A stretch of 64,000 nucleotides of DNA from Litomosoides sigmodontis (taxonomy: Eukaryota; Nematoda; Chromadorea; Rhabditida; Onchocercidae), in the NCBI GenBank assembly GCA_963070105.1, contig OY718808.1:9591398-9655397 (forward strand), read 5' to 3'. The position numbers and the translations under genes are program-made. The notes under the pieces were generated by a model that was not told the origin of the DNA, made no database searches, and saw nothing but the letters and a program-made list of their open reading frames with translations. Shown piece by piece: positions 26,301-38,537 of the stretch; position 1 is the stretch's first letter; every line of letters begins with the position of its first letter.

Positions 26301-27072
26301 CATCATCTTTCCTAAAATGATCGCATTTAAGATTTGAACGGAAATACAAGGAAACCGTGACAGCGATACAAAGTAAAGCACAAAAAATCGACATAGAAGA
26401 TCAGTGTCGCGATAGATTTAAGCGAAGAATGACGATGAGTAGTTTTCATCGACAAGCAGTGCTAATTTCTGCGTTAGATCAACGTAGCAATGAAGCGGTG
26501 GGTTACCTTTGAGTATTTAGATGAAGTGAAATCACAAAGCTGATTTCGAGCTGATTTGCTCGAGAATTTGACAAGCTGACGTTCGATTAATGCAATTAGA
26601 TTAGTCTAATTCGATCAATTTAATCTGATAAGATGTATAGCGCTTGGGATGAAGCTAGCGCTGACAGCGTTGATTGTTTCACTTCTAGCTAAAGTCAATA
26701 TTTTATAGATGACTAATGATGTTTTAAACTTCACACTTCCAGCAGTCTTCTAAGATGGAAGTCAGTAGCGATAATTCCTTCATGCTGAATAGCGATGATA
26801 AAGCGAAAACGGATCAAAATGATAGTGACAATGATAACGATCATTACGATAACGATGATATCGATTGTAATAGTGATTACGATGATTGTGACAGTGATGG
26901 TGACGGTGGCGGTGACGATAATGATAATGAGGATGATGATGATGACGATGGTGATGGCGACGATGATGATGACGATGGTGATGGTGCCGAAGATGAGGAA
27001 AGTGAAAGCGAAAATGATGGTTTTGACGAGAATTCTGAATCAAAAAGTGGTGAAAGCTTCTTGGAAAGCTAG
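20341..27072 (+). CDS. FAM161-like (UPF0564) centrosome/cilium protein, core and C-terminus
   Basis: Exons: 20341-20440, 20721-20955, 21531-21702, 21826-22029, 22148-22220, 22458-22739, 23851-23976, about 24289-24361, 24852-25010, 25599-25715, 26332-26497, 26743-27072. Most junctions are phase-consistent; the ends at 20955 and around 24289 have alternatives. FAM161 hallmarks appear in order: a helical HKKTFAAMDEMYK segment; two 'FxAxxVP' repeats (YRARDVPRSTFEPRY and FKAKSVPISVYVAPY) followed by AAELIRTSRAPPG; VPNFKKLHEQLLNKLEKA; and the late DEYRTELEAMRRRVRARAL helix. FAM161 proteins bind microtubules at basal bodies and centrioles. The final exon is an Asp/Glu-rich tail of about 100 residues. 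The N-terminus is incomplete; tentative exons lie at 15133 and 17746. Confidence 0.72.
26815..27000 (+). repeat. GAT/GAC-rich coding low-complexity tract
   Basis: Imperfect GAT/GAC/GGT triplets encode the Asp-rich tail of the FAM161-like protein. The frame encoding Asp is the one that splices correctly from the preceding exon; the His-rich and Met/Thr-rich frames through the same repeat are shadows. Confidence 0.8.
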
Positions 27073-28377
27073 AAATCCGATCTTTACGATGCAGAGAGAA
27101 GGAACGATAATTACTCGCTTCAAGCTCTTCTAATTAGTTTTGATAAAAATGTTTGCGAAAATTAACCAACACTTCACATTTTCATTGTTTATGCAATCTC
27201 AAATTTCGTCCAATTTTGATTTAAAATATTTCCAGCCAATTTTAAATTAACTTTTATTTTCTTCCGAAATTGCTTACGTGGTAGGAAGAGGGAGAAGAGG
27301 AATATGTTGCGTGAAATTTTGCTCATTTAATATTTACTATGTTGGCAATGACATAAGGAAAATGTTAGAGGAAAACGACAAATAAATTTATTAGCGAATA
27401 GTTTGGAATCGGTATCAGCTAAGGTCATTGGGAACCTTCTGAAAAATAAATTAATTTTGGAATTATAGCAGATGCGCAGCAAGTAGGGATATTTTTCAAG
27501 AAAGCAAAATTAATTAAAAATTTCTTGAAATGCTATCGTACAGTTTATATGGGGAACAACTGGATGCACACAGTATGTGTCATATTGAAAAAAAAATTTT
27601 CACATATTACGCTGAGCGTTTGGTATTAAGAAAGTTGAAATTATTTGTTTAATACCAAAAATTAAACGGAAAAATTATTTGCCTGTTCTCGATGGTCACT
27701 TATAAGAAAGAGTCTCGAATCAATCTCTTGCATTTCGCGAAAAAAAGTAAGTAAAGCACGCAAGTTAGACTTGTGAAATGATGCATCCGATCAAATTGAT
27801 AAATTCTAACGAATCCTAAAGGAAGAATATTTTTCCAGAATATTTTTGGAATTAAGCTATCACAAATTTGCTTCTTACACTGTCAAACATGAAATTTCAG
27901 TTTTAATTAATGCTGTAGTTTTGCTCGAAAGCAATTTTGCATCCATAAATAGCACTGAAAGAGTACAATACTTCCGGAGTGAAAATAAAAACTCTTTTTC
28001 CGGAACGTAACAAAATCCTCTTTACTCTGCTCTGTGCAAGTGCTTATCAGTATGAATTTTGTTTTGTTTTTTGATAAACTTCTATTTCATTACACTGACC
28101 ATCATTTTTATAAAATGCCAAAATTTCAGGACACATTTTATTTCGTAACCTTTGGTCATTTCCCACCTACCTAGCTGCACAGCACACCGACCTTTGACTG
28201 ATAAGAAGTGCTAGGAAGGTAGGAAGAAAACACTGCGCAATTTCACCTAGTTTAAATGATTGAAATGTCGGTTGATTTTTGAACTTTTGAATTTTCACCA
28301 ATTTTCATTATTTCATTTCCCACATTTTTTTTCACTGCTTTTTGCCGTTTTGCGCTGAACATTCTTTCTTATCAATA
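27073..28377. other. Intergenic, nothing recognised
   Basis: AT-rich sequence between the stop of the FAM161-like gene and the next plus-strand start. No exon chain or RNA gene is visible. Confidence 0.5.
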
Positions 28378-28739
28378 ATGCCATTAGTAGAAGAAAGTAA
28401 GTTTTCAACAATGGACTACCTACATAAATTCATCAATTGTTTTTGCATGGGTACGTTAACTCTTTTAAACTTAATTTTGAGTCTTCGTTTCAAGCCATCT
28501 CAAATAGCGCTGTGAAATTCACATTAGAACTTTGGACTTTCACGACCTTTTCAGATGTATTGAGCCAATTGAGTAAAATAGTTTCCATTGCGAAACATCA
28601 AGTTGAGAAAGTCAGTACGCTAATCTCACGGAAAGAAACTAAGAACAGACTAACTTCAGAAAGTTCTTCGCAAGGAATTTCGCATTTTTTGCTAAACTCG
28701 TCGTTTTGTGAGATATCAGAATTGAAGATATCAAAATAA
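28378..28739 (+). CDS. Small two-exon protein, unknown; likely upstream partner of PGAP2-like gene
   Basis: Exons 28378-28450 (ATG start, donor GTACGT) and 28555-28739 (acceptor TTTTCAG, TAA stop) keep phase and give 85 residues. The second exon has an amphipathic helix-like stretch, LSQLSKIVSIAKHQVEKVST, followed by a Lys/Ser-rich tail. There is no signal peptide or clear membrane span, and I do not recognise the family. The stop lies 141 bp before the next gene's ATG on the same strand, a spacing typical of nematode operons, so co-transcription is plausible. Confidence 0.5.
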
Positions 28740-28880
28740 TCACAGTAAAAACTGTTCGCGTCACATTCAGATCATCCTAGCTGTTGCTGAGAAGTCAACA
28801 AATGATCGATAAGATAAGACAGGGAGTGATAAGCAGGAAAATTCACTATTTCAACTTTCATATTATTGCACAGAGGAAAA

Positions 28881-31219
28881 ATGATTCATTCTACGACAAC
28901 CATCCCGACTGACAGTGGAGAGATTAGCGCAAGAGAGAAGGAAGCAGATAAAAAGGCCTTGAACAAAGGGAGTTCTGTTTCTGCTGCACGTCATCGGGTC
29001 GACGTGAATAAGACGGATCGCGCTATTTTGCTTGAAATTTCATTTCAAACCTACGCTGCTGTAACCGTTGGTGCACCAATTTTAGCCCTTTTAGTTGCTT
29101 TTTCACTCGGTTTCTCGTTGGATTATCAACAGATTTTGAATTATGACTGGACGTGTGGGGTAAGCATATTTTAATCATTTCAGTCTTTTCTTGCCTTAAT
29201 TTCGTGAAAGCCTATGCAACGAAGAGACAACGGATTTAAGACATGTAAAATCTTACTGTAAATTTTCTTTTTTCCTTCTATTTAGAAAGAAGGAAGGAAA
29301 TTTCATGTATAAATCCACTGCGTTCAATCGGAGTAATTTATTCCGTTCTATTTAAAACTTAGTGTTTTAACAAAGTCATCCTTATCATTTATTTCTGATG
29401 CAATTGATAGTAATTTTTATTTTCCATCCTTTAACAGCCTGTCAATATGCCATCATTTTCAAGAATTATCAATTTACCTAAGGAACGGTTAATTTGGAAT
29501 GCCGCGGTACTATTTCATCTTCCGTTACGATTTCTTCTAATTTTCATAAATTGTAAGTCCAATATTTCCGGCACTTTTCAAATGCACGCATATGGTTTAA
29601 CCGTACCTTAATTGTTGCAATTTTCGTTGATTAAAACACTAAAGGAAGCATTTTCATATGATGTTAACTGGATGATGAAATAATTGGAATGGTTTGACAA
29701 CAGACACGTGAACACTTAACATTGCATACGTGATCTAAAAGTTCGTGGTTTCGGTTGCGTGATAATGCAGCCCAGTTGGAATGCATCTTCTAATTACCAA
29801 TCTGATTCATAAAGCTAATCTTACCATTTGTTGTGAAATGTGAGGGTTACGCTGATGCCTTCAGACAAAGAATGCATAGCAGACGGTAGGCACGTCAAAG
29901 GTCATGCGCGGTAAGTGCGTTAGCGCAAAATAAAGCTTGCAAAACGGTTCATTTCCTTCAGGGTTACGATTGTGCAGTTGTAAGCAATTCATTTTTTTAG
30001 GCTCATTTCAGGTTTCCAGCATCATTTAGAAGAAAGGTAATTACAATTTAATATTAACTTTTCAGATAGAATTTGCCGAATTCCATCGAATGAAATATGC
30101 AATCTTAAATTGCATGGAATATTATCACAGATGATCCTTCCTTCCGGTTCAGTCGAAATTCTGATGATTTTGCTGCTAACAGTAATTGGTGAACGTGAAG
30201 AAATTGATGAATTGCGTAGCAGCAACTTTAGTAAATATTCCTAAATTGATAAGCTTAATGTTCTTAATCAATAATTCCTGTGTTCCATAATTACGTGGTC
30301 GTTTGACAGATTGGCACGTTCATTTCTTCGTGATATTTACCATCTCCAGCACGATATATTTCGCGGTCGTTACAGTAACTTATCGGGCGAGTAAACATTA
30401 CACCGAACATTTCAATGTAAGATTTCTTTTAATAATATCCAATCACATAATTTTATTAGAAAACTCTTCGAGCCTATCTATCATATGTCAAGGTTTGTTG
30501 ATTTTTTTTACGTCATAAAATTTAGCTTCAACTTATCCATAACATTTCAGGGAAATTGGAGTTTCAACTTGAAATTTTATTTCACACTAATTTATATTGC
30601 CTTGGTACCTATATTATTCACATTCTTTGTGATGTATTGGACGTTTTGCTATAATTTCGGTATATTTGATAGTTTCTTTTGCAGTATTTAACATAAAAAT
30701 ATTATTTAACAAGTACGGTTAGCACTTCTTTGGAGACAAATTTAAAACGGCTAGTTTACTGTTTAAAATTTCTTATCAGACAGAGTAGAGTACATTACGA
30801 TATTTGTTGATATCACTCAACACAGAGTTAACTCGCTTTCTGCCCTTCTCTTACGTCGTTAACACTACGCTTACTCAAGTTGCTAGCCATTGATTCATGT
30901 AATCGTAGCCTGAGAGCACAACCACCTGATATTTTTTCAATATTCTTGGGGAACTTATCACTATGAAATTGGCCCAATACCGATGAATAACGTGTAATGC
31001 TCAAAAGATTTCTCTTTCGACATTACGATAACGATCTAACGTACCATAACTATTGACCGGCTAATTACTCCTCTTCCAATCTATATTTCAGCATATGATT
31101 TTTTTGCTCTTTCGGAATATCTATTGATATTGGTAAATTACGGTTTTCACGCATCGACAATTTATGATTGCAATGATATATATCAGTTTAAGATGTTGAA
31201 GCATCGAAAGATTTCTTAG
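28881..31219 (+). CDS. PGAP2-like / Frag1-DRAM-Sfk1 family membrane protein
   Basis: Post-GPI-attachment factor 2 family: a multi-pass Golgi/ER protein involved in GPI-anchor lipid remodelling. Exons 28881-29159, 29438-29552, 30066-30194, 30310-30416, 30551-30659 and 31092-31219 give 288 residues with every phase matching. A hydrophilic N-terminus is followed by a first membrane segment (TVGAPILALLVAFSLGF). Then come the family-typical luminal stretch with NMPSFSRII and LIWNAAVLFHLPLRF, and further spans (VEILMILLLTVI, HFFVIFTISSTIYFAVV, LIYIALVPILFTFFVMY). The final span is FALSEYLLILVNYGFHAS, matching the 'ILEYxxVLxNMxFH' region of PGAP2. The exon 3 donor has two choices (GTGAAC or GTGAAG) differing by two codons. 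A possible extra exon at 30012-30035 was skipped because it breaks the frame. Length is close to that of animal PGAP2. Confidence 0.82.
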
Positions 31220-31456
31220 TTCCTTTGTTGTTACTGCTAAAAAATGATAACCGTCATGAACTGCTTTTCTCCATGCTTAAAATGAATATCACAATGATGA
31301 ATTTTGTTTACAAAAACTAATTCGTCTCGTCATATGTAAAATGCTCTTCCTTTATTTTCTTAAAAAATCCTCAAAAGTAACTTATAAACTATTCCTCCTC
31401 CTACTTGACAACCTAACTGCGAAAAACCTCGAAAAAGCGGGTGCGCAACCCTCGCT

Positions 31457-31538
31457 TGACGAGAGTGGGATTCGAACCCACGCCTCCGAGGAGACTGGTG
31501 CCTAAAACCAGCGCCTTAGACCACTCGGCCATCTCGCC
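31457..31538 (-). tRNA. tRNA-Leu (anticodon UAG, codon CUA)
   Basis: 82 nt with a complete cloverleaf. The acceptor stem pairs GGCGAGA with TCTCGTC (one G-T), and the D-arm is GATGGCCGAGTGGTC. The anticodon stem CTGGT/ACCAG encloses loop TTTAGGC with TAG as anticodon, and the long type II variable arm TCTCCTCGGAGGC is typical of Leu. The T-arm is GTGGGTTCGAATCCCAC. A- and B-box sequences are intact, and a run of five T (minus strand, 31436-31432) downstream fits a Pol III terminator. No intron. Confidence 0.96.
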
Positions 31539-32361
31539 TCACGTGGTAGTAAAATTGAAAAAGTGATGAATTCCATCATGGTCGACACAAATCATGTTTT
31601 AAGATAACGTCAGAGTGGCACTCCACATTAACACTGCACCGTTTTCCTGCCCAATTTGATTATCAGCACTTCTAATTAGTAAACCTAGACTCTTTTGAAC
31701 ACTAATTTCGAACTGTAAGCTCCTTGGAACTAACTGAAGTTGCTCACACACATAATTTAACCGGCTATGTGACACATATGATACTGATTTCCTGCATGAA
31801 ATGGTGCCTTTCTACGGTTGCACAATTCTGTGTATTAACACTCATAAAGTTTATTTATATATTATAATAAAGCAAAATAAAATGGCCTGCATATTCCAGA
31901 TCAACCAAGTGCTTATCTTGGGAAATCAAGCATCCTATATATTTCTTGACTATAATCTATGAAATTGAAAACAAATTTCGGCGAGGATTGCTTTCCATTA
32001 TTCTCGAACGCTACCAAACAGTGAACCACCTTCGTCAAGATCGGTGTCCAAAATGTTCTAAAAATATGAGAGTTGGAATATGCCATACACGCAAAAAAAG
32101 CAAAAATACGAAAAGTACTTCTTTCCAAATTGAGCATGTTTATATGCTTCTTAGTAGATGTAAATTCCATTTACTTTAAATAATGTAACTTCCTATTTGA
32201 AGTAGATGGAAGGAATATGCACGTGGAGGAAAATAAAAATCAAATTCGCAAGAATTCCCTCTGCGACTGTGAAGTACCAATTTACGTAATTAATCTAAAT
32301 ACGTCCTATTCTATGGCATTGTGATTCCGAGGGCACAGTCTTACATGTTTTGTGCTTTTGA
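31539..32361. other. Intergenic; weak ORF with one CxxC
   Basis: Between the tRNA and the ATP synthase gene. A plus-strand frame at 31946-32178 contains RQDRCPKCSKNMRVGICH, which resembles half a zinc ribbon, but I could not build an exon chain for it. Confidence 0.35.
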
Positions 32362-32816
32362 TTAGACAGTATCCTTGAATGTTAAAACCACTAGCAGGAG
32401 TTCAAGTTGATGTTGACGATAATATGAAAAACGCTTTTGAACCTTGCATAACTGAAACAAGGTTGCTTAAAGATTTGTAGTTTTCGCAACATACCAAATA
32501 AATGTCGTATAAGCTTTTCTCTCCTTGCTGTTTTAGCACTGCACGTTCTTTCTCTGCTTCTGCAAGTTTCTTTTCATGTTCTTTTTGCCGCACAACTACG
32601 TGTTTCTCGCAGATCATTCGATGACGGAAAAATCCCCAAACAACACCTAATCCTAAATTACGTTGAAGTTGCTTAATTCAAACTCTGATTTTACTAGCCA
32701 AATTATGTATGTGAATCTATAAAGTTACCGAGTAAAGAATAACGCATAAACCGCAAAAGCGGTGATACTCGAATTGCTGGCGGCAATATGATTTTGGTCG
32801 GATCTTGAGAGCTCAT
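32362..32816 (-). CDS. Mitochondrial ATP synthase subunit e
   Basis: Subunit e of the F1Fo-ATP synthase, an inner-membrane Fo accessory subunit needed for dimerisation and cristae shape. Exons (minus): 32816-32729, 32652-32495 and 32451-32362, 111 residues with matching phases. The N-terminus carries the family signature IRVSPLLRFMRYSLLGLGVVWGF: a Pro-containing lead, then a single membrane helix with glycines (the GxxxG-like GLGVVWG). A charged coiled-coil follows (HEKKLAEAEKERAVLKQQ). The last exon, after an intron within LYDIYL, is less certain; vertebrate subunit e ends soon after the coiled coil, so reading through the donor to a nearby stop is a possible alternative end. Confidence 0.8.
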
Positions 32817-35037
32817 CGACACTTCTCCAGTCTGAAAAAACACTGTCAAATAAAAGTAGACCTAAGCGAAATTACAAAATTCGTGGGAGACTGCGACGAC
32901 TGCCGATATCATACCTATTTGAAACAGCAGGTAAAAAACATTTTACAAATGTGGGCTGAATTAAGTTTGCACAGTTCGGATACACAAACAATGCCAGTAA
33001 ATAGTGAAAATAATATTTCGGACACAGTTAAGTAAAACCATTGTTTCAGTCAAATAATTTCACAGAATATTGATAGTAATTCTGTTCAACATTAAATTCT
33101 AGTTGATATAAGTTAATGTCAGAAAACAAAATAATATCGAAAAGAAAAACAACACAATCCGCAACAATTCCCAATCCTTCCTGAAGCACCATTTTTTACG
33201 CATTAACTATCTCTATGTTCCTTCGCACTATTACAACTTTATCATAACCAGTATATATTCCAAATGCCAAAAATTCTACATATTAGAAAAACACCCACTT
33301 TATTATTCCAATATAAAAAATGCGTTGTATGCACTAATGGAGAAATAATTCCATTAAGGAATTTATCAAATAAAAGAAATAAAAGAAATGCATTACTAAG
33401 CACACTCCAGTACCACGTGGATCTACGTAAAACACACGTACTCAGTAACAGGGATACAACAAATTTCCAACGCCCGAAATCGCCACGATCACTCATTATG
33501 AAAATCACCGTTCCAGCTTTGGCGTTTGAGAAGCAATAAAAGAAATTATAACGGTTAATTTTTGATTTACCCTCTGTTGTTATTTGTTGTCATCAATTTC
33601 TCCGTCTCTTCATACTTGCTATACTTTCTCACTGTATCGCTTATAATTTCTGTCGTTTTAGCGTTTTGTCGACGGTTGTTTTATTTTTCATGACAGAAGA
33701 GCGTAAATAAATTTAAATCCAAATAACTACCACTCGGCAATGCTTTACGTTTCTTACCAATAAGATGATTTTTTTTTCATATGATATGAATTGTTGAAAT
33801 ACAGTTTATACCCTGAAATTATGTATTTTATCGCAACTCAGATTTCCTTTTTTCCTCTTTTTTCCCGACGTGTTCTCCATTCAACGAAATATTTTCGGAT
33901 CGCATACTAAATTGGAAAATATAAAAAAAGAACATATTTCTGCAAAAAAAATTTCTATGTCAGGAAAGTCGTTCGAAATTACATGTACTGAGGAGAGAAA
34001 ATTTTTTTTTTGACAAAATACTTATAGAAGGAAATTGTCGTACTATCTTATCTCAAAGTTTCCTCCATCTTCTCATTTCCAAAAAGCAATGCAACTCACA
34101 TTCTGAAACGATATATTTGAATGCAATTAAATTACTGTGCCATCTTTCCTACAACAATGCCACTCTCTCTAATTATGTCAGAATCATTTGAATATTTCGA
34201 ACTCAACAGTGATTGGTTTAGTTTTCGATGCTCTAATTAATGCACCGTATTAGTAGCGAGCAACTGCAAAGTTAGTGAGATGTAGTCTCGAAGAGTGAAA
34301 TGTAGTTCTGAATCAGATGATGGAAAGTTGAAAAAATTCCTATTAATTTTCAAAATGTTCTCAAAAACTTTAAACTCCAAGTTTAAACTATCTGTTCTGT
34401 TTGTGTTATAAGCCAAAACAACAAATAGCAATATTAACAATCAAGCAAAAAGCCAGAATATCTGCAATGTAATTTGTATAACGATACGAACCTCAAATTC
34501 TCTTGAAAAAAGTTGTTTCTAGCAGGAAGGAATATAAAATTAAAAAGAAAAATGAAGTGAAGATTGGAATAAATACCGTGAATTTTTGCAAACATTGAGA
34601 ACATGAAAAACATTTCAAAATAACAAGATCAGTTAATACTGAGTGAATTACAAAACCTCGCACATTCAGCAAATAGTTTTCAGCTGTTACGATCGACCAC
34701 GACTTGAATTTTTGACTATTCTCCTTGAAAATAATCATACGATTCGCTGCATTAGCACAGTCAGGGCAACCAAACAATATTCTTAAATGCAATTAAATGC
34801 AAATGCAGTTACACTTTTCGAAGAAGCAACATTTTGCATTACTTTCATTTATTGGAATATTAAAAATTAAAAAGATATTGATGGAACGAAAACTATAATC
34901 ATTCATTAAATTATCAAATAATCTGCAAAATAAATAAAAACTTGGAGGGGAGGGGGCAATTTTAACTCAAAACCTTTTAAATCTTCATTAAGTTTTTAAA
35001 CATATGAGATGAAAAAATCCAACACGGAAAACATCTA
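32817..35037. other. Intergenic with an unassigned Lys/Arg-rich ORF
   Basis: A plus-strand open frame at 33264-33539 contains CVVC and a basic stretch (LRNLSNKRNKRNALL). It begins and ends without good splice context, and the opposite strand is also open there. I cannot support it as a gene. The rest is AT-rich with no signal seen. Confidence 0.35.
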
Positions 35038-38000
35038 TTATGGACATGGCGGTGCAGGAACAAATAAATGAAATGTATTAATTAGTGGAAACATTACGAT
35101 GGAACCCAGAAATGATCCGATCTGAAATAAACTTATAGCAATAACATTAATAAAAATTGAACAACTAAAGTGCAGTAAATACAAAATATAAATTACATCT
35201 CCCGTCCCTCAGGCCTGTAAATTTTCCCATATTACATTTCCCTGTGTTTTCCTTTCCTTGTTGTCACGTTAGCACTTTACTGCCAGGATACTTATTCATC
35301 TAGACCAAAAAGTCTGGGAGGCACATTACTAACAAAACATTTTGCAAATTCAATTTCTAAAGTCTAAAATTTTCTCCAAAAATATCAACCTGCATAAATA
35401 CTCCGCCCCAGAAAAGCCTCATTTCGTTATCAGTTCCATCATTACCCAATACAGTTGCTAAAACTGTCCGAAGGAATGAATTCAACGCTACTGAACAAAC
35501 CACTATAATTATCTGAAAGTTAAACAAACAAGTTAAAAATTATTTAAATATTTTCGCAGTAGATATTCTATTTAGATTCAGCTTCATCACTGTTAATACC
35601 GTGATTTTTGCCTACTATGAAATACTGCCTATAACATTTCAAATAATGTTAAGGTGAAAAAATACTCTAATAGGTAACCACTATAAGTATGGACAAACTG
35701 ATGCAAAGTTTAGAAGGGAAAGATCCCAGAGATCCTTCAAGATTCAGGCTTAACTATAAAAGTTACATACAACGAGAACAGATCCCCACGAAGAAAATTG
35801 CAAAACAGGTGCCGGACTCATGGCTGCAAAAGTAATAATAATTCCGGTTAGTACTGTCGATACCACTGTAAGCAATATTAATATAGATAAACGAGTAATT
35901 TTTACGAAAAGAGGGAGAAAGCAAACAATCGGCGATATGACATTCGATAACGTTAGACCAAGATGGTATGTTTTCTGTAAAAAAAAGGATGAAATATAAG
36001 CAAAATCAATATAAATACATCTAAAAATATATAGATCATATATCCAAATTGAGAGAGTGTATACCGATGGCAAATCTAGCAAGCGAATATTTTCTGGAAA
36101 CTGTTATTATTGCTATCTAAACCTGATACAAGCATGCGAGCAACATACTGTCTATGAGGACACACGCATCTCGTTCAGAAAGCGGTAAAGTTCAATAGGA
36201 TAATGGTATTCAGCTTTACGAATGGACAAAAATACTTGCAAATCTATTCAGTTTGAACAAATTAGTTTCGAGACACTTCAGAAAAGAAACCTGGGAAAAA
36301 GGTAAAGAAGCGTAACTTTGAACGCTCGGAACAATTCCATTCATTTGACCATTTACGGCAGCCATCAAAAATAGTAATAATCCGAATCGTAATTTGTCAG
36401 CGCTTGGTTTATCTTCAGTAGCACATGTTTTAATATGTTGCTGGAAAAAATAAGCAAAATGACCTAAAGCTTTATGGAAATCTAGCTGACCAAATTGACT
36501 CTGAATATTTGAGTGACGCAAAACTCGTAAGACAAGACCTCACGATAGCGTCAGGCACCCAAAACTGGATAATCACAGCTAAGTGGATGGTTAGAAGTTA
36601 AATGCGGTGGGGGAAGTTTTTTTTCCTGAAATTAATAAACCATCAAGATTAATATTTAATTTTAGTGCCGACAAGAGATGGAAGAGCATTTGTTAAATTA
36701 TCTATTTCAAAAGTATGAAAAATAAGCAAAAAAGTAAACTAATACTCAAAGGGCTAACTTTACCACCACTATCTGAGCCAGATTCATTAAATGACATTGA
36801 TAATTTCATAGACGACTGGTTAACTGTAGATTCCTTTTTCTCAACGCTTTCAATATTTCTAAGATGGATCAGATAAACAAATGCAGCGGTAGCAAGAATC
36901 AACCAACCAAACATTATAAAATTGAATTCTGTGACACCAAATCGTAAAATATTACTAGCTTGTACCGACGTTCCATTTACAACGACGCAATTGCTGCCAC
37001 TACCTATAAGATGAATAACATATGACAAAGAATTGTGAATAATATATTTAATTTTTATTGCTGTCTAGACCGAGTTTTCACCAGTGCATATATATATTCT
37101 CATCGTAATACAACCAAACACTAGAAACAAAGGATCAACAATACCAATGGTAGGCTATTAAATTTAATCCTGATTGTTGAACCTTATTCTTAATAAACAA
37201 AAGATTATTAAAAAAATAACCTTGTAAAATCGAAATGATACTAGGAAACAAAGCACTTAGGCCCATGCCAACAAAATATGCCGTTAAATAAGAAGCATGA
37301 AATGTAGCCATATATGGCATAAACAGTACATTTGATGTTCCATTGACCAATGCCATACCTGAAGAGTAATATAATTCATACCATGTAGTTCATACATGTA
37401 TATTTTTTAACAGATTTTCTTTGCGCAGATTAGTAGTTCGTATAGCCAGCATCATATATTTCATATGATCACATGCATTCTAATCAAAAATTTTCTATTT
37501 ATATCAAACTAATAAAATGATTGGTATATTGCCCTCAATATATTACTTAGTCTAAATTATCTCTGCATAACGGTATATATAACTTTAGAAAGGAAAATAT
37601 GCAAAAATGTGAACCACAAAGTAAGATCATTAGTATCACAGATCGTTCTTGTCCAAAAGCGAAGATTGTTTGAGACCAAAACAGTGCCATCAATACTGTG
37701 CATAAGCAACAAAATATAAGTAATGCTAGGACTACAGCTGATACTGGTATTGATATTTTTGAAAATTTATGTACGATGCTGTAAACCAACGGACCAACAG
37801 AAGCAATCTAAAAGATTTGAAAGAAATGAAGTGGGTACAAATATCCAGTTATAAATTAGACTAGTTATTGTCATACCTCATAATATGCTTATCTTAACCA
37901 GTTCAGTCAAGAAACTCTTAAGGAATTGGACAACAGAAGTTTACTTCTTATCACAATATTTTCAAAGTCACATATAGATGAAATCACTTGTTGGCATAAA

Positions 38001-38537
38001 TCATATTAGTTTACATCTACCATGCATGCTAACTTCACTAGGTACTTTAATCCAAGTATTATTACTGTGAGTGTCGAATTACTAACCAATGCATTAATTC
38101 TGTATTATTTGAACCAAAGAAACGAAATAAGTAGGGTGGAACTGATTAATGAATCACTAGTAATTTTCATTCAACTCTTGCCCAAGTTTAATTTACTGCC
38201 TACATGATCTAACAACTTGTAAATATGGATTACTACACCAAACAGAAGAGAAATAAACTTGGAAAATTAATCCTAATGGCTCTACTGGATATCTTACGCA
38301 ATACGTATTTATGAAATGCTCGTTATGATTTAAATGTGTTGGAATCCCTAGCAAATTCTACTACCTGAATAGGCTTTAGCTCACCTGCACAACAACAGTT
38401 AAATACGAGGGCAAACTCCATCCTTCTGGCAGTTTTTCGGTGAGCAATGGTAGTTCCAACCATACCGAATTTGTACTTAACCATGATGTAGAGCCGAATA
38501 ACATGACGCAAATGTAGGTCGATAATTTGATTCCCAT
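35038..38537 (-). CDS. Riboflavin transporter, SLC52/RFVT family
   Basis: Plasma-membrane vitamin B2 importer. Eight exons (minus): 38537-38385, 37807-37618, 37358-37221, 37003-36759, 36440-36291, 35974-35771, 35512-35390, 35121-35038, giving 428 residues in frame. Family signatures: N-terminal SVWLELPLLTEKLPEGW and LPSYLTVVVQ; LFMPYMATF and YLTAYFVGMGLSALFPS ending in LQGSGSN; the mid-protein MAAVNGQMNGIVPSVQSY; late LSNVISPIVCF; and a C-terminal SFLGSIVMFPL. About eleven hydrophobic segments are visible, as in the family. A hydrophilic Ser-rich loop sits in exon 4 after the sixth span. The exon 2 donor (37618 or 37615) and exon 4 donor (a weak GTTAGC chosen to keep phase) are the uncertain junctions. 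It resembles C. elegans RFT proteins; which paralogue cannot be said. Confidence 0.92.

Noticed and set aside
26780..27133. His-rich (minus) and Met/Thr-rich (plus) frames over the GAT tract
   Set aside because: Shadows of the Asp-rich exon, which alone joins in phase to the upstream FAM161-like exon.
30012..30035. Possible 24-nt exon in the PGAP2-like gene
   Set aside because: Including it puts a stop at the start of the next exon, whereas skipping it keeps phase and family sequence.
31946..32179. Plus-strand frame with CPKC and GICH, resembling a zinc ribbon
   Set aside because: Only one Cys pair is present, there is no consistent exon chain, and the region is also open on the minus strand.
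33242..33539. Overlapping plus and minus frames, one with CVVC and one hydrophobic
   Set aside because: Neither has a good start or splice context, and no family was recognised.
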